NCBI GenBank assembly: GCA_031367345.1
Contig: JANLPR010000007.1
Location: 1 to 56,445 of the forward strand
Source: JADKIH01 sp031367345
Lineage (GTDB): Bacteria; Bacteroidota; Bacteroidia; AKYH767-A; 2013-40CM-41-45
Length of the DNA: 56,445 bases
Direction: 5' to 3'
Within the stretch, counting starts at the first letter, position 1. Every line of letters begins with the position of its first letter. The position numbers and the translations under genes were made by a program. A model generated the notes under the pieces. That model saw only the letters and a program-made list of their open reading frames with translations. It did not search any database and was not told the DNA's origin. Below, in pieces: positions 17,232 to 26,331 of this stretch.

Positions 17232-17996
17232 CTAATTTGGAAAGGATTTTTTAAGCCAGCTGTCTAAAAGTTCATTAAAATGATGAGGCTGTTCCATCAT
17301 TGGAGCATGGCCGCACTTTTCAATCCAAAACAATTCATTATTAGGAAGGAGCTTATGAAATTCTTCTGCAACATCAGGAGGAGTGATCGTATCATTTTTA
17401 CCCCAAATCAGACAAGTAGGTAATTTCATAAATTGAAGATCGTCGCTCATATTATGGCGGATCGCTGATTTGGCCAATGATAAAATGCGAATTAATTTCC
17501 CTCTATCGTTAACTATTCCAAACACTTCATCAACTAATTCTTTTGAAGCAGATGCCGGATCGTAAAAAGTATATTCCACTTTTTGTTTTATAAAATCGTA
17601 ATCTTCTCTACGAGGAAAAGATCCTCCCATTGCATTTTCATAAAGGCCGCTACTGCCGGTTAATACCATTCCTCTAATATTTTCCGGATGTTTTTTTACA
17701 TAAACAAGAGTAACATGTCCACCGAGTGAATTTCCAATTAGAATAATATTCTTGTAATTTTTAAAGTTAATGAAATCGTGTACAAATTCAGCGAGTGCTT
17801 TTACATTGGTATTTAGTATAGGTAAAGAGTAAATAGGCATTAACGGAATTACGATACGGTAGTTGGGAGAAAAGTAATTGACAACGTCGGTCCAGTTGCT
17901 CAATGCTCCAAACAAACCATGTAGAAGTAATAAAGTAGGCCCACTTCCTTCTTCAATGTATTTAAAATCTCCCTCTGCTTTGATTTCGTAATTCAT
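17232..17996 (-). CDS. Alpha/beta-fold hydrolase
   Basis: The 254-residue cytoplasmic protein has the full alpha/beta hydrolase pattern: the oxyanion region LLLLHGLFG (residues 22-30), the nucleophile elbow GNSLGG (Ser90), Asp202 in WGKNDTITPP and His230 in KCGHAPMMEQP. Similar hydrolases often lie next to engB, gldC and mraZ in Bacteroidota. The substrate cannot be inferred; the class includes esterases, lactonases and C-C hydrolases. It diverges from mraZ, and a -7 element lies 14 bases before its ATG. Confidence 0.88.
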   Translation of the reverse strand: MNYEIKAEGDFKYIEEGSGPTLLLLHGLFGALSNWTDVVNYFSPNYRIVIPLMPIYSLPILNTNVKALAEFVHDFINFKNYKNIILIGNSLGGHVTLVYVKKHPENIRGMVLTGSSGLYENAMGGSFPRREDYDFIKQKVEYTFYDPASASKELVDEVFGIVNDRGKLIRILSLAKSAIRHNMSDDLQFMKLPTCLIWGKNDTITPPDVAEEFHKLLPNNELFWIEKCGHAPMMEQPHHFNELLDSWLKKSFPN

Positions 17997-18009
17997 AAAA
18001 TCTTTTTTT

Positions 18010-18017
18010 CAAATGTA
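18010..18017 (-). promoter_or_regulatory. Promoter -7 element for the alpha/beta hydrolase
   Basis: TACATTTG on the minus strand is a perfect TAnnTTTG match. The rest of the 304-base gap 17997-18300 holds the mraZ operator and no convincing gene. Confidence 0.5.
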
Positions 18018-18232
18018 AATAAAAAATTAGAAGAATCGGACGCGCGGCCTTGCGGTGTTTTGAATAAGCGACTGTTGATTTGTTTCATCATCTGAAATCT
18101 TTTAAGTGGGGGGGTGATAGATTTTCTAAACCGAATTTTTATTTAAGCCAAAAGCAGGTCTTAGAGGCAATCGATTCTAAAGCCTTGCCGGTGAAAAGGC
18201 GCGCCACGGTGGGGCTACAGAAAGTTTTCAAC

Positions 18233-18260
18233 AAAGTGGTAAAAAGTGGTAGGAAGTGGT
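18233..18260 (+). promoter_or_regulatory. Likely MraZ operator: three AAGTGGT direct repeats
   Basis: AAGTGGT occurs three times with an exact 10-bp period (18234-18240, 18244-18250, 18254-18260), 40 bases upstream of the mraZ ATG. MraZ is known in other phyla to bind tandem GTGG-type boxes about 10 bp apart before its own gene and to repress the dcw cluster. The match of sequence, period and place makes autoregulation likely here. Confidence 0.78.
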
Positions 18261-18300
18261 AAAATTTAATTTACATTAGCACTTTGAAAAACAGCATTAG

Positions 18301-18777
18301 ATGGCCGGCTTCATAGGTGAATTTCATTGTACAGTAGATGCGAAAGGGCGTTTCCTCATTCCCGGCAGTTTGAAAAAACAAGTGCCGGCGAAAGAGCAAA
18401 AACATTTTGTGGTGCATCGCGGTATGGAAAAGCACTTGGTCATGTATACGCGAAAAGAATGGGAGAAGATCAGTGAAGAAGTGAATTCGCTGAACATGTA
18501 CGTGAAGAAGAATCGTGAATTTCTCCGAAAGTTTAACAACGGAGCTACGCCAATTGAATTAGATGGAACAAATCGATTACTGCTTCCTAAAACTTTGATG
18601 GATTATGCAGGTGTCGAAAAAGATATTGTGCTCTTTGCTTATGGGAATCGGATTGAAATATGGTCTGAAGCTGAGTATGCGCGAATGATGAAAGATGAAT
18701 CGGAAAACTTCTCTGACCTTGCTGAAGAGGTGATGGGGAAAAAGAAAAAAGGAGTTGCCGATGACGACTTATCATGA
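18301..18777 (+). CDS. mraZ: Transcriptional regulator MraZ
   Basis: The 158-residue protein has two SpoVT/AbrB-like halves, each with its conserved signature: FHCTVDAKGRFLIPGSLKK (residues 8-26) and ELDGTNRLLLPKTL (about 86-99). MraZ forms ring-shaped oligomers that bind repeats in front of its own gene. It heads the dcw cluster, and rsmH starts inside its last codons (17-base overlap), so the two are translationally linked. The C-terminal tail (KKKKGVADDDLS) is charged. Control is probably through the three direct repeats at 18233-18260. Confidence 0.95.
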   Translation: MAGFIGEFHCTVDAKGRFLIPGSLKKQVPAKEQKHFVVHRGMEKHLVMYTRKEWEKISEEVNSLNMYVKKNREFLRKFNNGATPIELDGTNRLLLPKTLMDYAGVEKDIVLFAYGNRIEIWSEAEYARMMKDESENFSDLAEEVMGKKKKGVADDDLS

Positions 18778-19666
18778 GCCAGCTCTGTTGAATGAGTGTA
18801 TTGAAGCTTTGCAGATTCAGCCTGATGGTGTGTATGTCGACGTTACTTTTGGTGGCGGCGGACATTCAAGGGAAATTTTAAAACGCCTTGGAGAAAACGG
18901 AAGATTGATCGCATTTGATCAAGATGAGGATGCAGAAAGAAATAAAATAGTTGATAAACGATTTGTACTGGTAAGACAAAACTATCGTTTTTTGAAAAAA
19001 TTTCTTCGCTATTATAATGTAGTTCCGGTGAATGGAATTCTTGCCGATCTGGGCATTTCTTCCTATCAAATTGATGAAGCTTCAAGAGGTTTTTCTATTC
19101 GTTTTGATGCCGACTTGGATATGAGAATGAATAGAGCAGGAAAAACTACAGCAGCTGATCTATTGAATAAGTATTCTGAAACAAAATTAGTCGCCGTGTT
19201 CTCGGAGTTCGGCGAAGTTCATAACTCTAAAACATTAGCAAAAAAAATAGTTGATTTTCGGAAGGGTGAAAAGTTTAAGACGATCGATCAATTTAAATCA
19301 GCTATTGCGTCATGTGTAGATAAGCAAGCTGAGAGTCAGTATTACGCTAAAGTATTTCAAGCATTACGAATAGAAGTGAATGAAGAATTGGAGTCGTTAA
19401 AAGAAATGCTTGAACAAAGTGCTGAGGTGTTGAAAGTAGGAGGGAGATTAGTAGTTCTCTCTTATCATTCATTAGAGGACCGACTAGTAAAAAATATGGT
19501 TGCGAAAGGGAAATTTGAAGGCGAAGCGGAGAAAGATCTTTTCGGGAATGTAAAAGGAAGTCCATTCTCTTTAGTAAACCGAAAACCCATTGAAGCAAGT
19601 AGTGAAGAAAAAGTTGTTAATCCGAGATCTAGGAGTGCAAAATTGAGAATAGCAGAAAAAAATTGA
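18761..19666 (+). CDS. rsmH: 16S rRNA (cytosine-1402-N4) methyltransferase RsmH
   Basis: RsmH (MraW) methylates N4 of C1402 in the ribosomal P site. It has the SAM-binding motif DVTFGGGGHS (residues 27-36), FDQDEDAERN, GILADLGISSYQID, RGFSIRFDADLDMRM, VLSYHSLEDRLVK and the C-terminal NPRSRSAKLR. ATG 18761 gives the canonical start MTTYHEPALLNE; a TTG two codons earlier is not needed. It overlaps mraZ by 17 bases and is followed after one base by ftsL. Confidence 0.96.
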   Translation: MTTYHEPALLNECIEALQIQPDGVYVDVTFGGGGHSREILKRLGENGRLIAFDQDEDAERNKIVDKRFVLVRQNYRFLKKFLRYYNVVPVNGILADLGISSYQIDEASRGFSIRFDADLDMRMNRAGKTTAADLLNKYSETKLVAVFSEFGEVHNSKTLAKKIVDFRKGEKFKTIDQFKSAIASCVDKQAESQYYAKVFQALRIEVNEELESLKEMLEQSAEVLKVGGRLVVLSYHSLEDRLVKNMVAKGKFEGEAEKDLFGNVKGSPFSLVNRKPIEASSEEKVVNPRSRSAKLRIAEKN

Positions 19667-19667
19667 A

Positions 19668-20084
19668 ATGGCAGATAATAAAAGAAAGCTTGTTGTTGAA
19701 GAAGAGAAAGAGATTGAAACTCCGGTTGAAGTAAAAAAGAAACCAAAGCCGGTTCGTTCATCAAAAAACTCTTTTCGTTTCGTAGATATTTTTGGTGTTT
19801 TCCAAAGAAATGAAATAGCCAGAGCAATGCCATTTGTACTTTTTGTAACAGCGTTAATAGTAGTGTATATCGGAAATAGTTATTACGCAGAAAAAGTGAT
19901 TCGTGAAATTGAAAAAACGAAAAGTCAGCTAAAAGAACATCGTGCTGAATATATTTCAACTATGTCGCAACTGATGACTGAAAGTAAACAATCGGAAGTT
20001 GCTAAGCAGTTGCTAAAATACGATATCAAAGAAAGTACGAATCCTCCCCAGAAAATATTTTCTGAACAAAAGAAATCCAAGTAG
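19668..20084 (+). CDS. ftsL: FtsL-like division protein
   Basis: The 138-residue protein has a charged cytoplasmic N-terminus (Lys/Glu-rich, residues 1-35), one membrane helix (about 52-70) and a periplasmic segment predicted to be coiled coil (EKVIREIEKTKSQLKEHRAE). Sequence conservation in FtsL is low, so the call rests on this topology and on its place between rsmH and ftsI. In E. coli FtsL pairs with FtsB and FtsQ to control septal peptidoglycan synthesis. The N-terminal extension is longer than in E. coli, as is common in Bacteroidota. Confidence 0.85.
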   Translation: MADNKRKLVVEEEKEIETPVEVKKKPKPVRSSKNSFRFVDIFGVFQRNEIARAMPFVLFVTALIVVYIGNSYYAEKVIREIEKTKSQLKEHRAEYISTMSQLMTESKQSEVAKQLLKYDIKESTNPPQKIFSEQKKSK

Positions 20085-20096
20085 AATAGTACCACA

Positions 20097-22202
20097 ATGG
20101 AAGTTAAAAAAGATATTATGTGGAGGATTAACCTCTCATTCATTTTAATGAGTGCGATGGGCTTGATCATTCTTGTGCAGATCTTCAGGATTCAGTTTTT
20201 GGAAGGATCCTACTGGAAGTCAAAAGCCGATAGTGCAAATATTGAATTGAGAGATGTAGAAGCAAATCGTGGGAATATTTTTTCTTCTGATGGCAGCTTA
20301 TTAAGCACTTCAGTTCCTGTTTATGATATCCGTTTTGATACAAGGGCAGATGGAATGAGCAAAGTTGTATTCGACAAAAACATTGACTCGTTATCAATTT
20401 GTTTAGCTCAGCTATTCCCTGATCGAAGTGTGAGTGATTTTAAAAATAGTTTGAGAGATGCATATTCTCAAAAAGAAAGATTTTTTCTTGTACGAAGAAA
20501 TGTACATTATCCGGAGTTGCAGTCGATTAAGAAGTTTCCACTTTTCCGTTTAGGGAAATACAAAGGAGGTTTAATGGTTCAGCAACGAAACATTCGTGAA
20601 ATGTTATTTCAAAAATTAGCATCACGGACAATTGGCTATATGCGTGATGTAAAACCAGTAGGAATTGAATCGTCTTTCAATAGCGATCTTACAGGAGTTG
20701 GAGGTCGCCGTTTAATGCAACGGATAAGCGGTGGTATGTGGAAACCGATGACAGACAAAGACGAAATTGAATCGAAAGACGGAAATGATATTGTAACTAC
20801 ACTAGATATTAATATTCAAGACGTAGCAGAAAATTCACTTGAAGAGCATTTGAAAGAACACAATGCTGATCACGGTTGTGCTGTGTTGATGGAAGTTGCA
20901 ACAGGAGAAATAAAAGCTATTGCAAATTTAAAGCGTACTGCCGAAGGCGAATATGTAGAAGATTTTAATTATGTAATAGCTGAAGCTACTGAGCCGGGTT
21001 CAACTTTCAAAATGGCATCTATGTTAGCGGCGTTAGACGATGGATTGATAGAGCCGACAGATACATTTTTTGTTGGTGATGGTTCACGAATGTATGCTCA
21101 TACATTAATGAAGGATGCGCATCCTCCACATGCTTCACGATTATCTGTGCAGCAAGCTTTCGAAACATCATCGAATGTTGGAATTTCATCGGTGATAGTT
21201 GCGAACTATTCTAAAAACCCTCAAGCATTTATTAATAAAGTAAAATCATTTGGTTTAGGTACGCCGCTTGGACTAGATATAGAAGGAGAGGGAATTCCTC
21301 GGGTAAAAAGTATCACCGCAAAAGATTGGTCGAATATTTCTTTGCCTTGGATGTCGATTGGTTATGAAACGAAACTTACTCCATTACAAATTCTTGCATT
21401 CTATAATGCGATTGCAAATAATGGAGTGATGGTACGTCCACATTTTGTAAAAGAAATTCGTAGTCATGGAAAAGTAATTCGATCGTTTAATACAGAAATA
21501 ATAAAAGACACAATTGCTTCACAACAAGCACTAGCAAAAGCAAGAAGAATGATGGAAGGTGTGGTTGAAAATGGCTCAGCTAAAATTTTAAAAACATCTC
21601 CTTACAAAATTGCCGGTAAAACCGGAACAGCGCAGATTACCAACAATAAATTTGGTTACGATAAAACGCATCCAACATATCAAGCTTCGTTTGTAGGATA
21701 TTTTCCCGCAGATGCCCCAAAGTATTCGTGCATAGTTGTAGTGTATGCTCCTTCAAATGATGTATACTATGGTGGTGCAGTATCGGCACCAATTTTTAAA
21801 GATATAGCTGATAAAGTATACAGTAATCATATAGAGCTTCACGATAAGCCAATGATGAAAGATTCTACAGTCAATGTATTACCATTTGCTAAAGCTGGTC
21901 AGCAAAAAGATCTGTTAAAAGTATTTGCAGAATTAAAGATTCCAAATATTTCAAAAGACAACGATGCACATTATGTATCTCCGAATATTGAATCGGAAAG
22001 AATAGTAATGAATGAAAGAAAAACAAAAGCAGGAATTATTCCAAGTGTAATCGGAATGGGAGCTCAGGATGCAATGTTCTTGTTAGAAAATGCCGGACTT
22101 AAAGTTAAGTTGAAAGGAAAAGGAAATGTTGTTCGCCAGTCTGTAGAGGTTGGAACAACTATACAAAAAGGACAAGTCGTAATACTCGATCTAGATATAT
22201 GA
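20097..22202 (+). CDS. ftsI: Septal peptidoglycan transpeptidase (PBP3) with PASTA domain
   Basis: This class B penicillin-binding protein crosslinks septal peptidoglycan with FtsW. There is one N-terminal membrane helix (about 10-32), a dimerisation domain with VEANRGNIFSSDGSLL, and a transpeptidase domain with all three active-site motifs: STFK (Ser302-Lys305), SSN (358-360) and KTGT (508-511). A single PASTA domain closes the protein (from about residue 640, IIPSVIGMGAQDAMFLLENA). At 701 residues it is longer than E. coli FtsI because of the linker and PASTA domain, as is usual in this phylum. Its TGA overlaps the ATG of murE. Confidence 0.95.
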   Translation: MEVKKDIMWRINLSFILMSAMGLIILVQIFRIQFLEGSYWKSKADSANIELRDVEANRGNIFSSDGSLLSTSVPVYDIRFDTRADGMSKVVFDKNIDSLSICLAQLFPDRSVSDFKNSLRDAYSQKERFFLVRRNVHYPELQSIKKFPLFRLGKYKGGLMVQQRNIREMLFQKLASRTIGYMRDVKPVGIESSFNSDLTGVGGRRLMQRISGGMWKPMTDKDEIESKDGNDIVTTLDINIQDVAENSLEEHLKEHNADHGCAVLMEVATGEIKAIANLKRTAEGEYVEDFNYVIAEATEPGSTFKMASMLAALDDGLIEPTDTFFVGDGSRMYAHTLMKDAHPPHASRLSVQQAFETSSNVGISSVIVANYSKNPQAFINKVKSFGLGTPLGLDIEGEGIPRVKSITAKDWSNISLPWMSIGYETKLTPLQILAFYNAIANNGVMVRPHFVKEIRSHGKVIRSFNTEIIKDTIASQQALAKARRMMEGVVENGSAKILKTSPYKIAGKTGTAQITNNKFGYDKTHPTYQASFVGYFPADAPKYSCIVVVYAPSNDVYYGGAVSAPIFKDIADKVYSNHIELHDKPMMKDSTVNVLPFAKAGQQKDLLKVFAELKIPNISKDNDAHYVSPNIESERIVMNERKTKAGIIPSVIGMGAQDAMFLLENAGLKVKLKGKGNVVRQSVEVGTTIQKGQVVILDLDI

Positions 22203-23659
22203 GGTCATTAAAAGATATTTTATATAAAGCAGGAATTGAAGAGGTAGCTGGAAACACCGATGTCAATGTTGTAGATGTATGTTTTGATTCTCGATCAGTT
22301 CGTGAAGGATCACTTTTCGTAGCAGTACGTGGAACTCAAACCGATGGTCATAATTTCATGCACGCTGTGGTAGAAAAAGGGGCAGTTGCTATTGTATGTG
22401 AACAGCTTCCTGAAGATTTATTGACCGGAATTACCTATATAAAAGTAGCTGACAGTGCCACAGCTTTAGCTAGGATCGCAGCGAATTTTTATGGCAATCC
22501 GTCTGAAAAATTGAAATTGATCGGAGTTACAGGAACAAATGGTAAAACAACAACAGTAACATTGTTATTTCAATTGTTCAGAGAGCTTGGTTATTCGGTT
22601 GGATTACTTTCTACAGTGAAAAATCAGATAAACGATCAGGTTATTCCTGCAACCCATACAACACCCGATCCACTACAGTTGAATGCAATGTTGTCGGCAA
22701 TGGTTGATGAGAGTTGTGAGTTTGCATTTATGGAAGTGAGTTCTCATGCAGTAGTTCAAAAAAGAATTGCCGGATTAGAATTTGCCGGAGGTGTGTTTAC
22801 CAATATTACTCATGATCACCTCGACTATCACAAAACGTTTGATAATTATTTAAAAGCAAAAAAAGAATTTTTTGATCATTTGTCTGCTGATGCATTTGCA
22901 ATTACAAATTTAGATGATAAGAATGGTGCGATTATGTTGCAAAACACGAAAGCTAAAAAATATACTTATGGACTTCGGTCAATTGGTGATTTCAAATGTA
23001 AGTTGATAGAAAATCATTTTTCAGGACTATTGCTTAACCTGAATGGTCATGAAGTTCTATGTCGTTTGGTTGGAAGTTTTAATGCATACAATTTAACAGC
23101 AGCATTTGCAACAGCATGTATGTTGGGAGAAGATAAGTTAGAAGTGCTAACAAAATTAAGCATGCTAACACCTGTTGAAGGTCGATTTGACTATGTAACA
23201 TCGAGCAGTCAGGTAGTAGGTGTTGTGGATTATGCTCATACACCCGATGCGTTGAAGAATGTATTGGATACGATTCATGATGTGAACAATGGCCACGGAC
23301 AAGTTATTACAGTGATTGGTTGTGGTGGAGATAGAGATGCTGCAAAGAGACCGATGATGGCAAAAATAGCTTGTGAAAAAAGCGATCGAGTGATTTTAAC
23401 AAGTGACAATCCGCGGTCAGAAGATCCTACTGCTATCATTAAGCAAATGGAAAAAGGAATTCCGGTTGGAGATGTTCGTAAATCACTATCAATTGCTGAT
23501 CGTCGTGAAGCAATTAAAACTGCAGTAACAATGGCAAAGCCGGGCGATGTAATATTAGTTGCAGGAAAAGGTCATGAGAAATACCAAGAAGTAAAAGGAG
23601 TGAGGATTCCTTTCGATGATAAAAAAACTCTGCTAGAGTTATTTAAAATAATGGCTTGA
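22199..23659 (+). CDS. murE: UDP-MurNAc-tripeptide synthetase MurE (meso-diaminopimelate type)
   Basis: The ligase adds the third residue to the peptidoglycan stem peptide with ATP. It shows the P-loop GTNGKTT (residues 112-118), the lysine-bearing segment YLKAKKEFF, and YAHTPDAL. The specificity motif DNPR (403-406) is that of meso-diaminopimelate-adding enzymes, so the wall should be of the mDAP type. At 486 residues it is full length. The ATG overlaps the ftsI TGA (ATGA), and mraY begins one base past the stop. Confidence 0.95.
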   Translation: MRSLKDILYKAGIEEVAGNTDVNVVDVCFDSRSVREGSLFVAVRGTQTDGHNFMHAVVEKGAVAIVCEQLPEDLLTGITYIKVADSATALARIAANFYGNPSEKLKLIGVTGTNGKTTTVTLLFQLFRELGYSVGLLSTVKNQINDQVIPATHTTPDPLQLNAMLSAMVDESCEFAFMEVSSHAVVQKRIAGLEFAGGVFTNITHDHLDYHKTFDNYLKAKKEFFDHLSADAFAITNLDDKNGAIMLQNTKAKKYTYGLRSIGDFKCKLIENHFSGLLLNLNGHEVLCRLVGSFNAYNLTAAFATACMLGEDKLEVLTKLSMLTPVEGRFDYVTSSSQVVGVVDYAHTPDALKNVLDTIHDVNNGHGQVITVIGCGGDRDAAKRPMMAKIACEKSDRVILTSDNPRSEDPTAIIKQMEKGIPVGDVRKSLSIADRREAIKTAVTMAKPGDVILVAGKGHEKYQEVKGVRIPFDDKKTLLELFKIMA

Positions 23660-23660
23660 T

Positions 23661-24920
23661 ATGTTATACTACTTATTTCAATATCTGCACAATGATTTAA
23701 AAATGCCAGGAACTGGTGTATTTCAATACATCTCTTTTCGTGCTGCTTTAGCTCTTATTACTTCATTGATCATTTCATTATTATTTGGAAAAAAGATCAT
23801 CGGAATACTCTTGCGTCGTCAGGTTGGTGAAACAGTACGTGAATTAGGATTAGAGGGACAAAAAGTAAAACAAGGTACGCCAACTATGGGTGGGCTTATT
23901 ATTATATCGGCAATTCTCATTCCGACGTTATTGTTTGCTCGATTGATCAATGTGTATGTAATTATCATGATCGTTACCACTATTTGGTTGGGAGTGATTG
24001 GTTTTATTGATGATTACATTAAAGTATTTAAAAAAGACAAAGAAGGTTTAGCTGCACGATTTAAAATTTTAGGGCAAGTAGGACTTGGATTAATAATAGG
24101 AGCAACAATGTATTGGAATCCAAACGTAGTGGTAAAAGAAAGAATTAATACACCAACTATGATTGTTGAACATCATGAGTCGAATGTGATCGAGGATATG
24201 CGTTCATCAGAAAATGCATTGTACTCGCCTGTTGCCGTTAAGTCAACTCGTACAACTATCCCGTTTATAAAGAACCATGAATTTGATTATGCTTTCCTTC
24301 TTAAATGGATGGGTGGAGATTATCATAAATATGCTTGGTTAATTTTTATTCCCATGGTCATCTTGATCATCACAGCTGTTTCGAATGGTGCAAATATCAC
24401 CGATGGCATAGATGGTTTAGCAACCGGAACAAGTGCGATCATTGGGGCAACACTTGGGATATTGGCATATGTGTCGGGTAACACAGTTTTTGCAAATTAT
24501 CTTAACATCATGTACATCCCTCATGCAGGGGAGTTGGTGGTTTTTATTGCAGCATTTGTTGGAGCATGCGTAGGTTTTCTTTGGTACAATGCATATCCGG
24601 CGCAAGTATTTATGGGCGATACAGGAAGTCTTGCACTCGGTGGAATTATTGCAACGTATGCTATTGCAATTAGAAAGGAACTATTGATCCCAATTCTCTG
24701 TGGAATTTTCCTGATTGAAAATATTTCAGTAGTGATGCAAGTATCATATTTTAAATATACGAAGAGAAAGTATGGTGAAGGCCGTCGAATTTTTAAAATG
24801 TCGCCTTTGCATCATCATTATCAAAAGTTGGGTTACCACGAATCTAAAATAGTTTCACGTTTTTGGATTCTAGGAATTATGCTTGCAGTTCTCACAGTAG
24901 TAACACTCAAACTTCGTTGA
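23661..24920 (+). CDS. mraY: Phospho-MurNAc-pentapeptide transferase MraY
   Basis: The integral membrane enzyme transfers phospho-MurNAc-pentapeptide to undecaprenyl phosphate, giving lipid I. Motifs are GTPTMGGLI, the catalytic aspartates in GFIDDYIKV (Asp117, Asp118), ANITDGIDGLATG, VFMGDTGSLALGG and SPLHHHYQKLG. About ten membrane helices are visible. At 419 residues it is about 60 longer than E. coli MraY. The extra length is mostly one polar segment around residues 155-215 (including VVKERINTPTMIVEHHESN), probably a periplasmic loop. Confidence 0.95.
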   Translation: MLYYLFQYLHNDLKMPGTGVFQYISFRAALALITSLIISLLFGKKIIGILLRRQVGETVRELGLEGQKVKQGTPTMGGLIIISAILIPTLLFARLINVYVIIMIVTTIWLGVIGFIDDYIKVFKKDKEGLAARFKILGQVGLGLIIGATMYWNPNVVVKERINTPTMIVEHHESNVIEDMRSSENALYSPVAVKSTRTTIPFIKNHEFDYAFLLKWMGGDYHKYAWLIFIPMVILIITAVSNGANITDGIDGLATGTSAIIGATLGILAYVSGNTVFANYLNIMYIPHAGELVVFIAAFVGACVGFLWYNAYPAQVFMGDTGSLALGGIIATYAIAIRKELLIPILCGIFLIENISVVMQVSYFKYTKRKYGEGRRIFKMSPLHHHYQKLGYHESKIVSRFWILGIMLAVLTVVTLKLR

Positions 24921-24924
24921 TCAA

Positions 24925-26280
24925 TTGAAATCAGAAACACAAAATATAAAAATCGTAGTGCTTGGTGCCGGAGAAAGTGGTATTGGCGCGGCTGTGCTTG
25001 CAAAAAAGCAGGGCTACGAAGTTTTTGTTTCTGATAAAGGGTCGATCAAAGAAGAGTATATAAAGTTCTTGGAAAAACATTCCATCCGTTTTGAACAAGG
25101 CTTGCACACAGAAGCAGAAATTCTTTCTGCAAACGAAGTAATTAAAAGCCCGGGCATTCCTGAAAAAGTTGACATTTTAATAAAAATCAGATCAGCAAAT
25201 ATTCCTGTGATAAGTGAAATTGAATTTGCAGGAAGATTTACAAAAGCAAAAATGATTGGTATTACCGGAACCAATGGTAAGACAACAACTACGATGATGG
25301 TGTACCATATTCTTGAAAAGGCAGGATTAAAAGTTGGTCTGGCAGGAAATATAGGAAAGAGTTTTGCACTTCAGGTAGCAGAAAAAGATTTCGATTACTA
25401 CGTACTTGAGCTTAGCAGTTTTCAATTGGACGATATGCATACGTTCCGATGTGACATTGCAATTTTAACCAATATCACTCCTGATCATTTAGACAGGTAT
25501 GATTATGAGTTGAAAAATTATGTGATGTCAAAATTTAGAATTTTGCAAAATCAAAAAACCGAAGATGCTTTTATCTATTGCGCTGACGATGCAATTACAA
25601 ATGAATACTTGCCTAAAGTAGAAGTGAAGGCAAAAAAACTTCCTTTTTCAATTAAGACAAAATTGGAAAAAGGAGCTTGGTTAGAAGATCAACAACTCAT
25701 AATAAACACAAACAACACAAATCCACTAAACATGCTAATTCATGAACTAGCCCTACAAGGCAAACACAATCTTTACAATTCTATGGCTGCAGGAATTTCT
25801 GCGAAAGTTTTAGACATACGTAAGGAGGTAATTCGAGAAAGTTTGTCTGATTTCAGAAATGTAGAACATCGTCTGGAGCACGTAGCAACTATTCACGGAA
25901 TCGAGTTTGTGAATGATTCAAAAGCGACCAATATCAATTCAACATGGTATGCATTGGAAAGCTTTAATAAACCTATCGTTTTAATCCTTGGTGGAGTAGA
26001 TAAAGGTAACGACTACGAAATGTTAGCTGAACTAGTAAAAGAAAAGGTGAAAGCAATTGTTTGTTTGGGAAAAGACAACAAAAAAATAATCAAAGCTTTC
26101 AAAGGAATGGTAGAAGAAATTGTTGAAACAGATACAGCTGAGATGGCAGTTAAGGAAAGCTACCGTTTAGGAAAAAAAGGTGATGTAGTTTTATTGTCGC
26201 CTGCATGTGCAAGTTTCGACTTATTTGAAAATTACGAAGATCGCGGACGTCAATTTAAAAAGGCAGTGAAGTCGATTTAA
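24925..26280 (+). CDS. murD: UDP-MurNAc-L-alanine:D-glutamate ligase MurD
   Basis: MurD adds D-glutamate to UDP-MurNAc-L-Ala. It shows an N-terminal Rossmann-like motif VVLGAGESGIGAAV, the P-loop GTNGKTTT (115-122), LELSSFQLD, NITPDHLDRYD, NDSKATN, GGVDKGNDY and the C-terminal LLSPACASFDLFENYEDRG. Length (451) is normal. No ATG is found near the expected N-terminus; the start is most likely the TTG at 24925 (MKSETQNIKIVVLG), four bases past mraY. It is one of three non-ATG starts in this cluster. Confidence 0.94.
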   Translation: MKSETQNIKIVVLGAGESGIGAAVLAKKQGYEVFVSDKGSIKEEYIKFLEKHSIRFEQGLHTEAEILSANEVIKSPGIPEKVDILIKIRSANIPVISEIEFAGRFTKAKMIGITGTNGKTTTTMMVYHILEKAGLKVGLAGNIGKSFALQVAEKDFDYYVLELSSFQLDDMHTFRCDIAILTNITPDHLDRYDYELKNYVMSKFRILQNQKTEDAFIYCADDAITNEYLPKVEVKAKKLPFSIKTKLEKGAWLEDQQLIINTNNTNPLNMLIHELALQGKHNLYNSMAAGISAKVLDIRKEVIRESLSDFRNVEHRLEHVATIHGIEFVNDSKATNINSTWYALESFNKPIVLILGGVDKGNDYEMLAELVKEKVKAIVCLGKDNKKIIKAFKGMVEEIVETDTAEMAVKESYRLGKKGDVVLLSPACASFDLFENYEDRGRQFKKAVKSI

Positions 26281-26331
26281 AATAAGAATATCCATTAATA
26301 GTTTATTACCTCTCTCCCTAAAACCAACACC

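Noticed and set aside
18080..18262. Open frame of 60 codons before mraZ
   Set aside because: It runs through the likely MraZ operator, has no recognisable domain and no good start; coding there is unlikely.
19465..19959. Minus-strand open frame of 164 codons
   Set aside because: It is antisense to rsmH and ftsL, both clearly real, and its sequence has no domain.
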